A stretch of DNA of 64,000 bases from Streptomyces sp. MUM 2J (lineage in GTDB: Bacteria; Actinomycetota; Actinomycetes; Streptomycetales; Streptomycetaceae). The DNA lies in assembly GCF_022414535.1 (NCBI RefSeq), contig NZ_JADWYM010000006.1:232805-296804 (forward strand), given 5' to 3'. The position numbers were made by a program, and so were the translations under genes. The notes below the pieces were generated by a model, which saw only the letters and a list, made by a program, of their open reading frames with translations, searched no databases and was not told the origin of the DNA. Positions 56,603 to 64,000 of the stretch are shown here, one piece after another; within the stretch, counting starts at the first letter, position 1, and every line of letters starts with the position of its first letter.

Positions 56603-59221
56603 GTGGACGACTATGCGGGACGGGTACTGGCCGACCGGTACCGCCTGCCGCTGCCGCCGTCCGACGAGTACGAACTCATCGAGACCCGCGCCTTCGACAC
56701 CTACAGCGGGCAGGAAGTCCTGATCCGGCAGGTGCCGTTGCCCGAGGTCGTCGAGGCGGAGGTACTCGACGCCGAGGGGCTGCCCGAAGGATTCACGGCA
56801 CGTGAACGGCCGGGCGGAGCCCACGTCCGGGGCGCCGGACGGGCCGCCGCGGGCACGAGCACCCGGCGGCCGTCCGACCCCGTGGTGCGGCGTGCGCTGG
56901 AGGCCGCCCAGGCCGCCGCGCGGATTCCCGACCACCCGCGGCTCGACCAGGTCTTCGACGTCTTCGCCGAGGCCGGCTCGCTGTGGGTGGTGAGCGAACG
57001 GGTGGCCGCCCGGCCGCTGTCGGCGCTGCTCGCGGAGCAGCCGCTGACGCCCTACCGGGCGGCCGAAGTCGCCTCCGACGTGCTGACGGCGCTGCGAGCC
57101 CTGCACGCGCACGGCTGGGTGCACCGCAACATCACCGCCCGCACGGTGCTCGTCTGCGACGACGGACGCATCATGCTCACCGGTCTGGCGGCCGGCGCGG
57201 CGGAGGAGGCCCTGTGCGGCTACGACCCCGTCCCGCCCCAGGACGACGAGAGCGAGGGCGGGCCCGACGAGGAGCCCGGCACCGGCCACACGGAGCGCCT
57301 CCCGGGTGGCACCGGCGTGTACGGCGCTCCCGGCGGGGCCGCGGCGGGCCCCCGTGCCCCCGGCGGGGTTCTGCCCCGCAGCGGCGCCGGCGCCCCGGCG
57401 GGCGCGGACGGCGGCGCGGGACCCCGCGCCGCATACGGAGGCGCCGATCCCGAGGCCGCCCGGCGAGCGGCGATCCAGGCACGCGCGGCCGGTGGGCGGG
57501 CGGGCCAGGGTGCCGAGCCGGCGAACGGGGCCTCGGCCGCGCTCGCCCGGAGCACGACGTCAGGGAACGGGGACGACGTCCGTGCCGCACGCGCCGGGGC
57601 GATCGCCGCGTACCGCGCGGGAGCGCGTGCCGCGGCCCGGGTCCAGGAGACCCGGCAGAACGGGAGGGCCGCGCTGCCCGGCGGCCGGCCCCCCGCCGCG
57701 GGAGACGACGCCGGTACCCGCAGCGACGGGGCAGCGCCCCGATCGCCGTACTCCTCCGGCCCCGCGGCCACGCCCCCGCCGGGCACGACGGCCGACCCCC
57801 ACGGCGTCGGCGTCACCCCCTGGCACGGCGCCGTACCGCGCCCGTCCGCCCCGGCCCCGGCGCCGCCGTCCGCCGACACCACCGCCCCGGCACCCGCCCG
57901 CTGGGACGAACCGGCGGCCGGTGCCCCGCGCCACCGCGGACCCGCCACCGCGCTCGCCGCCGAGCGGGCGCGGCAGGCCCGGATCGCCCTGGTCGGCGCC
58001 GTCACCGAACGGTGGGCGCCCGAGCAGGCCGGCCCGGTGCACGACAACTGGCAGCTGGCCGCGCCGATCGGGCCCGCCACCGACCTGTGGGCGCTCGGTG
58101 CGCTGCTCTTCCGGGCCGTGCAGGGGCATGCGCCCTACCCGGAGGAGTCGACGGCGGAACTGGTGCAGATGGTGTGCGCCGAACCACCCGCGTTCGCCGA
58201 GGAGTGCGGGCCGCTCAGGCCGGTCGTCGAGTCGCTGCTGCGCCAGGACCCCACCGACCGGCCCGACGTGGAGGAACTGCGCGGTTGGCTGCGCTCGCTG
58301 GTGCGTTCCGCCCCCGAGCCGGAGGCCGGCGCACACGTCGTCGCGGCGCCGCCCGCCGACCCCAGCCGGTTGCCGGTCGTGCGTCGCCGGGGCGAACTGG
58401 TGCGCAGGCGGCGCGCCGGACTGCCCGCGAACACGCACGGGCGGCACAAGCGGGCCCGTGAGGAAGGCCGTCCGGCCCGCCCGCCGCGCCGGCTGGGCCG
58501 TACGCTGCTGCTGCTGATCCTCGCCCTGCTGGCCACGGCGGTCGCGTACGCCATGTTCTTCATGCCGAAGGCCGACGGCCGGGCCGGGGCAGCGGTGCCC
58601 GGCGCCGACCGGACCGGCGCCGCCGGGGAGGCCGCGCCGCCCTCCGAACAGCCCGCGGCGAGCAGCGAGCCCCGGCCCGACCAGACCTCACCCGGTGGGG
58701 ACGGCGCGGGCGGCACCGAACCGGCGGGGTCGGCCGCGACCCAGCCGCAGACAGCGGGTCCCGGGGCCGCGGACGGATTCACCGTCCGCACCGATCCGGA
58801 GGGCTTCCGGGTCGCGGTGGCCGACGGCTGGGAGCGCACGCCGAAGAACGGGCGCGGGCAAGTGCTGTACACGCACGGCGGCTTCGAGCTCATCGTCGTA
58901 CCCGGCCGGGACGGCGCGACCGCCTTCGGCAGCGATCCGATGGTCTACCAGCGGGAGAAGGAACGTGAGATCCAGCCGTACCGCGACTCCAGCTGGGCCA
59001 CCGCCAGTGGCCTGAAGACCATTCAGGTAGGTGGCCGGACCATGGCGGAGGGCCAGTTCACCTGGACCGGTGCCGACGGCCGGGAGCTGTACGTACGCAA
59101 CCTCGCGATGCTCGTCGGCGGCCGCTACCACATCGTGCAGGTACGCGGCCCGGAGGCGGAGCGGGACGAGGTGACGCGGCTGTACGAGCAGGCGTCGGCG
59201 ACGTACCGCCCGTCGAGTTGA
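56603..59221 (+). CDS. Membrane pseudokinase with a huge activation-segment insertion
   Basis: 872-residue kinase-fold protein. The glycine loop is absent at the N-terminus. HRD is H174-R-N176, so the catalytic base is Asn, and DFG is replaced by G194-L-A196 (LTGLA). The APE motif comes only at 472-474, so about 280 low-complexity residues replace a normal 25-30 residue activation segment. A transmembrane segment at about 633-654 and an external domain at about 730-872 (GFRVAVADGW, GQFTWTG) match its neighbours. It should not phosphorylate; a scaffold or allosteric partner is likely. Confidence 0.9.
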   Translation: MDDYAGRVLADRYRLPLPPSDEYELIETRAFDTYSGQEVLIRQVPLPEVVEAEVLDAEGLPEGFTARERPGGAHVRGAGRAAAGTSTRRPSDPVVRRALEAAQAAARIPDHPRLDQVFDVFAEAGSLWVVSERVAARPLSALLAEQPLTPYRAAEVASDVLTALRALHAHGWVHRNITARTVLVCDDGRIMLTGLAAGAAEEALCGYDPVPPQDDESEGGPDEEPGTGHTERLPGGTGVYGAPGGAAAGPRAPGGVLPRSGAGAPAGADGGAGPRAAYGGADPEAARRAAIQARAAGGRAGQGAEPANGASAALARSTTSGNGDDVRAARAGAIAAYRAGARAAARVQETRQNGRAALPGGRPPAAGDDAGTRSDGAAPRSPYSSGPAATPPPGTTADPHGVGVTPWHGAVPRPSAPAPAPPSADTTAPAPARWDEPAAGAPRHRGPATALAAERARQARIALVGAVTERWAPEQAGPVHDNWQLAAPIGPATDLWALGALLFRAVQGHAPYPEESTAELVQMVCAEPPAFAEECGPLRPVVESLLRQDPTDRPDVEELRGWLRSLVRSAPEPEAGAHVVAAPPADPSRLPVVRRRGELVRRRRAGLPANTHGRHKRAREEGRPARPPRRLGRTLLLLILALLATAVAYAMFFMPKADGRAGAAVPGADRTGAAGEAAPPSEQPAASSEPRPDQTSPGGDGAGGTEPAGSAATQPQTAGPGAADGFTVRTDPEGFRVAVADGWERTPKNGRGQVLYTHGGFELIVVPGRDGATAFGSDPMVYQREKEREIQPYRDSSWATASGLKTIQVGGRTMAEGQFTWTGADGRELYVRNLAMLVGGRYHIVQVRGPEAERDEVTRLYEQASATYRPSS

Positions 59222-59484
59222 ACCCCGGACCCAGACCCGGGTCCAGCCCCCGGGTCCAGCCCCCCGCCCCGCGCGGCGGACCGGCGTCCGCCGGCGTACG
59301 GTCCCGGACGGCCGTCCCGGTGACGCTCCGGCACCGGGCCGTCCATGCGCGGTGATCGGCCCGGTCACCGCCTCCCGCACGGCGGAGCGACAACCGTCAC
59401 AGTGCGGTCACCGTGACACCCCTCCGGTTCCCCGGGCGCGGGCCGGTCTTTAGTCTGACCTTGTCAAGAGCATTGCGGGGCAAC

Positions 59485-61194
59485 GTGAATCAGATGCAGG
59501 GCCTGCTCCTCGCGGGCCGCTACCGGCTTGCCGACACCATCGGCAGGGGTGGCATGGGCCGTGTGTGGCGCGCGCACGACGAGCTGTTGCACCGGGCGGT
59601 CGCGATCAAGGAGCTGACCGCGGCGCTCTACGTCTCCGAGAGTGAGAAGGCCGTCCTGCTGGCACGCACCCGTGCCGAGGCGCGGGCCGCCGCGCGGGTC
59701 AACCACTCCGCCGTCGTCACGGTGCACGACGTCCTCGAACACGACGGCCGGCCGTGGATCGTGATGGAGCTGGTGGAGGGTCACTCGCTCGCCGACGCGG
59801 TCAAGGAGCAGGGCCGCGTCGAACCCACGGAGGCCGCCCGGATCGGCCTGTGGGTGCTGCGCGCCCTGCGTGCCGCGCACACCGCCGGCGTCCTGCACCG
59901 CGACGTGAAGCCCGGCAACGTCCTGCTCGCCCACGACCGCCGCGTCCTGCTCACCGACTTCGGCATCGCCCAGATCGAGGGCGACACGACGATCACCCGC
60001 ACCGGCGAGGTCGTCGGTTCCGTCGACTACCTCGCCCCCGAGCGCATCCGCGGCCACGACCCCGGCCCCGCGTCCGACCTGTGGGCACTCGGCGCGACGC
60101 TGTACACGGCGGTGGAAGGCAGGTCGCCGTTCCGCCGCACCTCGCCGCTGTCGACCATGCAGGCGGTGGTCGAGGAGGAGGTCGCCCCGCCCCTCAACGC
60201 CGGACCGTTGACGCCCGTCATCGACGCCCTGCTCCGCAAGGACCCCGCGGCCCGGCCCGACGCCGGCGCGACCGAGCAGATGCTCGCCGAGGCGGCGGAG
60301 GGACGGACCCCCGGCGCGGCACAGGCGTACGTGCCGACCCGGCACGGCCACCCCCGGCACGACCTCGGATACGACACGGGGTACGAGGTCCGGTCCGGGT
60401 ACGGACCGGAGACGGCCGCACCGGTGAACCCGGCGACGGGCCGCACCGCGGTCGGCTCCGTCCCCGCCGGCCCCACACCCGCCGGCCTGACCCCCTCGGG
60501 CCCCTCGCCCGTCACCGGCTCGACCGCGGTCGGGCCCGCGGCACCCCCACGGCCCCGCCGCAGGCTGCGCACGGTCGCCGTCGTCGCGGCCTTCGCCGCC
60601 GTCGTCGGCGCGGGTACCGCGGTGGTCCTGCAGCAGTGGGACGCGGGCCGGCGCACCGCCGGCGGGACCGGCGCCACGGCATCCGACTCCGGAACGCCGA
60701 GTCCGCCCGCCGAGGGCACGGTCCCGGACGGCTGGGAGACGGTGACCGATCCCGTGGGCTTCACGCTGTCCCTGCCCAAGGGCTGGCAGCGGCAGGTTTT
60801 CAGCCAGAAGGGCAACCTCACGCAGATCGACTACTCACCCGACGGCGGCGAGCACTTCGTCCGCATCGCCGTCGACACCGACCCCGACTACGACGACCCG
60901 TACCGGCACCAGCTCTCCCTCGACCAGCAGTTGCACCGGCTCGTCGACTACAAGCAGCTGGAGCTGACGGTCGTCACCTACCGCGACCGCCGGGCCTCCC
61001 TGTGGGAGTACACCTGGACCGCGCAGCCCAAGGACACCGACTTCCCCGGCCCGCGGCACGCCGTCGACGAGGCGTACCTCACCGACGACGGCACCGAGTA
61101 CGCGCTCTACATGTCCTCACCCGCCGACGACTGGGACACCACCCGGGCGCAGTTCAGGACCGTCCTGCGCAGCTGGCGGCCGAAGCCCTCCTAG
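59485..61194 (+). CDS. Receptor-type serine/threonine protein kinase 3
   Basis: 569-residue membrane kinase with an intact catalytic core: GRGGMG at 20-25, K42, HRD with D140, DFG with D158, SPE-type APE as APER. Linker with Thr/Pro/Gly repeats, transmembrane segment at about 361-383, external domain about 420-569 with GFTLSLPKGW and WEYTW. I chose the GTG at 59485 (GGGG upstream); an ATG at 59494 is also possible. Preceded by a possible -10 TAGTCT at 59451-59456. Confidence 0.92.
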   Translation: MNQMQGLLLAGRYRLADTIGRGGMGRVWRAHDELLHRAVAIKELTAALYVSESEKAVLLARTRAEARAAARVNHSAVVTVHDVLEHDGRPWIVMELVEGHSLADAVKEQGRVEPTEAARIGLWVLRALRAAHTAGVLHRDVKPGNVLLAHDRRVLLTDFGIAQIEGDTTITRTGEVVGSVDYLAPERIRGHDPGPASDLWALGATLYTAVEGRSPFRRTSPLSTMQAVVEEEVAPPLNAGPLTPVIDALLRKDPAARPDAGATEQMLAEAAEGRTPGAAQAYVPTRHGHPRHDLGYDTGYEVRSGYGPETAAPVNPATGRTAVGSVPAGPTPAGLTPSGPSPVTGSTAVGPAAPPRPRRRLRTVAVVAAFAAVVGAGTAVVLQQWDAGRRTAGGTGATASDSGTPSPPAEGTVPDGWETVTDPVGFTLSLPKGWQRQVFSQKGNLTQIDYSPDGGEHFVRIAVDTDPDYDDPYRHQLSLDQQLHRLVDYKQLELTVVTYRDRRASLWEYTWTAQPKDTDFPGPRHAVDEAYLTDDGTEYALYMSSPADDWDTTRAQFRTVLRSWRPKPS

Positions 61195-61310
61195 CGCGGC
61201 CGAAGCCCTGCCTGCGGGCCCCGCACCGTGCGCGCCGGAGGCGCCACAACCGGCCACGGACCCCACGTCGTGGCCGGTCACCGCCCCGGAGGGCGGACAT
61301 CCGGTGGTGC

Positions 61311-62954
61311 ATGATGGGGCGTATGGGGACCGAGGGGGAAGACGGCCGTGTGATCGCGGACCGCTACCGTCTGCGGGCGCGGCTGGGCCGGGGCGGCATG
61401 GGCGTCGTGTGGCGTGCCACCGACGAACTCCTGGGCCGGCAGGTGGCGGTCAAGGAGATCGCCCTCGACGAGGGACCCGACGAGGCCGAGGTGCGCCGAC
61501 AGCGCGACCGCAGCCTGCGGGAGGCGCGCGCGGTCGCGCAGTTGCGCCACCCGCACATCGTCGTCGTGCACGACGTCGTCGAGCAGGACGGCCATCCCTA
61601 CATGGTCATGGAACTGATCGACGGAGGCTCGCTCGCCGACCGGGTCGCCCGGTGGGGGCCCGTCGACGCCGCCGAGGCCGCACGGATCGGCCTCGCCCTG
61701 CTCGGCGCGCTGCGCGCGGCGCACACGGCCGGGGTGCTGCACCGGGACATCAAGCCCGCCAACGTGCTCGTCGAGTCCGGCACCGACCGCGTCGTCCTCA
61801 CCGACTTCGGTATCGCCCAGGTCGCGGGGGCCACCACGCTCACCGAGACGGGCTCCTTCGTCGGTTCACCCGAGTACACCGCGCCGGAGCGGATGGCGGG
61901 TGCCGGCACCGGGCCGGCCTCCGACCTGTGGTCCCTCGGTGCGCTGCTGTGCACGATCCTCAGTGGCGAATCGCCGTTCCGGCGCGACTCGCTGGGCGGC
62001 ATCCTGCACGCCGTCGTCTCCGACGAGATCCGTGTACCCGCGCAGGCCGAACCGATCCTGCCGGTCGTCCGCGGCCTGCTGGAACGCGACCCGGACCGGC
62101 GGATGGACGCCACCGAGGCCGAACGCCTGCTGCGCGCCTACCTCGACACGGGCCGCACGCCCGCGCCGGCCGCCCCGTCCCACCCGCCGACGCGGGCCGA
62201 CACGGCACGGCCCCCGGAACGCAAGGCCCCCTCCGCGCGGGGTGTGCTGATGGCGGCGCTGCTGGTCGCCGCGATGGCGGGCGCGGGCGTGTCGGCGGCG
62301 GCGCTGCTCATGCACGAACGGGGCGGTGGCGGAACACCGGCGAGTTCGGCGCCGGTGAGTCCCGCGACGTCGGGCAGCGGCACCTCCGGCCCGTCGTCCG
62401 CCGGCCCCTCGCCCACCACCACTTCGTCACCCGGCACCTCCTCACCGGGCGTGCCCACCGCCTCGACCACCGCGCCCCGCGGCGCGTCCGGCGTCTCCGG
62501 GAGCCGCGCCACCGCACCCTCCGGCTACCGCCTCACCGAGGACCCGGCCGGGTTCCGCCTCGCCGTGCCGGACGGCTTCGTCCGCCGGCCGCAGGGCGAG
62601 CGCGTGTTCTACCTGTCGCCGGGCGGGACCTTCCGCCTCGGTGTCAAGCCCGGCGCCCCCGTACCGGGCGGCCCGCCGGCCGTGCTGCGCCGTGCGGACG
62701 CCGCCGGCCCGGACACCAACCCCGGTTACCGCGACGCGCGGGTCTTCGAGACCACGCACCGCGGAGCGCCCGCCGCCTTCTGGGAGTTCACCTGGAACGG
62801 CTTCAGCGCGGCGGAGGGGCCCCGGCACACCTACGACCTGTGCTGGGAGGAGGGCGGCCGGATGTACGACGTGTGGGTGTCGGCGCCGGTCGGGCAGGCA
62901 CACGAGGCGCGGGAGTACTTCGACGTGGCCGTCGGCACCTTCGCCGGCCTCTGA
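61311..62954 (+). CDS. Receptor-type serine/threonine protein kinase 4
   Basis: About 547-residue kinase, catalytically intact: GRGGMG at 26-31, K48, HRD with D146, DFG with D165, SPEYTAPER in the activation segment. Transmembrane segment at about 312-333 (GVLMAALLVAAMAGAGVSAA), Ser/Thr/Pro-rich external stalk and C-terminal domain at about 405-547 with GFRLAVPDGF and WEFTW. The start may instead be the ATG at 61323 (MGTEGEDGRV); none has a strong Shine-Dalgarno sequence. Confidence 0.92.
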   Translation: MMGRMGTEGEDGRVIADRYRLRARLGRGGMGVVWRATDELLGRQVAVKEIALDEGPDEAEVRRQRDRSLREARAVAQLRHPHIVVVHDVVEQDGHPYMVMELIDGGSLADRVARWGPVDAAEAARIGLALLGALRAAHTAGVLHRDIKPANVLVESGTDRVVLTDFGIAQVAGATTLTETGSFVGSPEYTAPERMAGAGTGPASDLWSLGALLCTILSGESPFRRDSLGGILHAVVSDEIRVPAQAEPILPVVRGLLERDPDRRMDATEAERLLRAYLDTGRTPAPAAPSHPPTRADTARPPERKAPSARGVLMAALLVAAMAGAGVSAAALLMHERGGGGTPASSAPVSPATSGSGTSGPSSAGPSPTTTSSPGTSSPGVPTASTTAPRGASGVSGSRATAPSGYRLTEDPAGFRLAVPDGFVRRPQGERVFYLSPGGTFRLGVKPGAPVPGGPPAVLRRADAAGPDTNPGYRDARVFETTHRGAPAAFWEFTWNGFSAAEGPRHTYDLCWEEGGRMYDVWVSAPVGQAHEAREYFDVAVGTFAGL

Positions 62955-63112
62955 ACCGGCGGCCGGGCACCCTCCGGCGTCGTGCCGCAACGTGTGGCGA
63001 CCCAGGGCGAGTTGGCGGCAGTGGCGCCACCTCGCAGGCCGGGGGAGCGGCGGAGGCGCGGTGTGCCGGGGGCGAGCCGCCGGCCTTCCCGGACCGGTCG
63101 GTGCGACACGCG

Positions 63113-63142
63113 TCGACAAGGGCCTGTCCCGCGCGATAGGCA
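63113..63142 (+). promoter_or_regulatory. Possible promoter of the fifth kinase-family gene
   Basis: TCGACA (63113-63118), 18-nt spacer, TAGGCA (63137-63142). The predicted start coincides with the ATG at 63149, implying a leaderless mRNA. Confidence 0.5.
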
Positions 63143-63148
63143 TGGGAC

Positions 63149-64000
63149 ATGAGCGACGGCGGCGACGTGAGCGACGACGGCGGAAGCGGCGCATCCGGTC
63201 GGCTGGTGGGCGGGCGCTACCGGCTGCTGGAGCGGATCGGCGGCCCGGACGGCGCCGGTTGCGTGTGGCGGGCGCTGGACGAGCGCACGGAACGCGAGGT
63301 CGCCGTGCGGCAGCCGTGGCCGGCGGTCCGTCCGGGAGACGACGGCTACGAGCGCGCCGCCCACCGCCTGCTGCACGAGGCCCGTGCGGCGGCCCGCGTC
63401 GACCATCCCTCGGCGGTCTTCGTGCACGACGTCGTCGCCGGCGAGAACGGCGGACCGCCGTGGCAGGTCGTGGAGTTGGTGCCGGGCGAGTCCCTGCGCC
63501 GCCGGATCGCCCGGGCGCCCCTCGACGCCGTCGAGGCCGCCCGTATCGGCCTGGCCGTCCTGGGCGCCCTGCGCGCCGCGCACGCGGTCGGCATCGTGCA
63601 CCGCGACGTGCGGCCCGCCAACGTGCTCCTGGACCCTGAAGGCCGGGTGGTCCTGGCCGGGTTCGGCATCGGGTCCCCGGCGTCCGGCGACGCGTTCCGG
63701 GCGCCGGAGCGTCACGCGGGCCGGCGCGGCGGCCCGGCGTCCGACCTGTGGTCGCTGGGCGCACTGCTGCGGGCGGCCGTGGGGGAGGACGCGGGCGCCC
63801 TCGGCCCGCTCGTGGAACGCCTGCTGGCGCCGGAGCCGGAGATGCGGCCCGGGGCGGTGGAGACGGCCGCGGCGCTGGAGGCGGTGGCGGCGGGGCACCC
63901 GGCGGCCGCCCCGGACCGTGGGGACGGGGAACCGGCGGTGGCCGTCGGCCCGGTGGCGACGGGTGAGCCCGCACCGGCAGCCGTCGTGCCGGAGGCGGCC
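63149..64000 (+). CDS. Degenerate serine/threonine kinase-like protein, 5' part
   Basis: The gene runs off the window; 284 codons are visible. Kinase-fold landmarks are present, but the phosphate-binding Lys is R54 (EVAVRQP), the glycine loop is broken (GGPDGAGCV), HRD is intact at D153 but followed by V-R155 instead of V/I-K, and DFG is G171-F-G (LAGFGIG). The activation segment is very short, ending RAPER. Likely a second pseudokinase in the cluster. Whether it has a membrane segment and the shared outer domain cannot be seen here. Confidence 0.85.
   Translation, partial: MSDGGDVSDDGGSGASGRLVGGRYRLLERIGGPDGAGCVWRALDERTEREVAVRQPWPAVRPGDDGYERAAHRLLHEARAAARVDHPSAVFVHDVVAGENGGPPWQVVELVPGESLRRRIARAPLDAVEAARIGLAVLGALRAAHAVGIVHRDVRPANVLLDPEGRVVLAGFGIGSPASGDAFRAPERHAGRRGGPASDLWSLGALLRAAVGEDAGALGPLVERLLAPEPEMRPGAVETAAALEAVAAGHPAAAPDRGDGEPAVAVGPVATGEPAPAAVVPEAA

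Noticed and set aside
54385..62954. PASTA-type (PknB/StkP) kinases
   Set aside because: The outer domains have no repeated PASTA units; instead each has one non-PASTA domain shared within the cluster.

Overview
This is a high-GC actinobacterial chromosome segment, almost certainly from Streptomyces. The evidence is the extreme GC3 bias, frequent GTG starts, a whiD-bldM-shbA developmental locus, a groES-groEL1 operon with two CIRCE elements, whiJ-like regulator genes, and a large serine/threonine kinase cluster. Gene order matches, as far as I recall, the S. coelicolor region from the spc ribosomal operon to the kinase cluster (about SCO4710-SCO4779). I see no rRNA, tRNA, insertion sequence, prophage or CRISPR array. 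Region 1 (1-14.2 kb) is the translation core: rplX(end)-rplE-rpsN-rpsH-rplF-rplR-rpsE-rpmD-rplO, then secY-adk, map, infA-rpmJ-rpsM-rpsK-rpoA-rplQ-truA and rplM-rpsI. Strong hairpins divide it into transcription units. Region 2 (14.2-29.2 kb) is envelope and cofactor metabolism: glmM, a DUF389 membrane protein, coaA, a lipoprotein, an acyltransferase, glmS, a whiJ-like trio (XRE regulator, DUF397 protein, ATPase), acpS, the NAD(P)HX repair enzyme, alr, a hydrolase and tsaE. glmM and glmS supply UDP-GlcNAc and alr supplies D-alanine for peptidoglycan. Region 3 (29.2-43.7 kb) holds the t6A genes tsaB-rimI-tsaD, with a degenerate L,D-transpeptidase-like gene between tsaE and tsaB. It also holds a YCII/ECF42 sigma pair with a matching promoter, a THUMP-like methyltransferase, tandem polysaccharide deacetylases, groES-groEL1, and accessory enzymes with a LysR regulator. 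Region 4 (43.7-54 kb) joins development and growth control: whiD and bldM diverge across a spacer with an exact sigma-BldN-type promoter, followed by shbA (sigma factor for hrdB), guaB, guaB3, an atypical nucleotide-sugar dehydrogenase, glpD and a secreted serine hydrolase. Region 5 (54.3-64 kb, running off the end) is five consecutive kinase-family genes. Three have intact catalytic motifs and two are degenerate. The four complete proteins share a C-terminal extracytoplasmic domain unrelated to PASTA. I consider this kinase/pseudokinase array the most interesting system in the window. A further window-wide pattern is that at least nine starts lie 6-7 nt after a -10-like hexamer, which suggests leaderless mRNAs.
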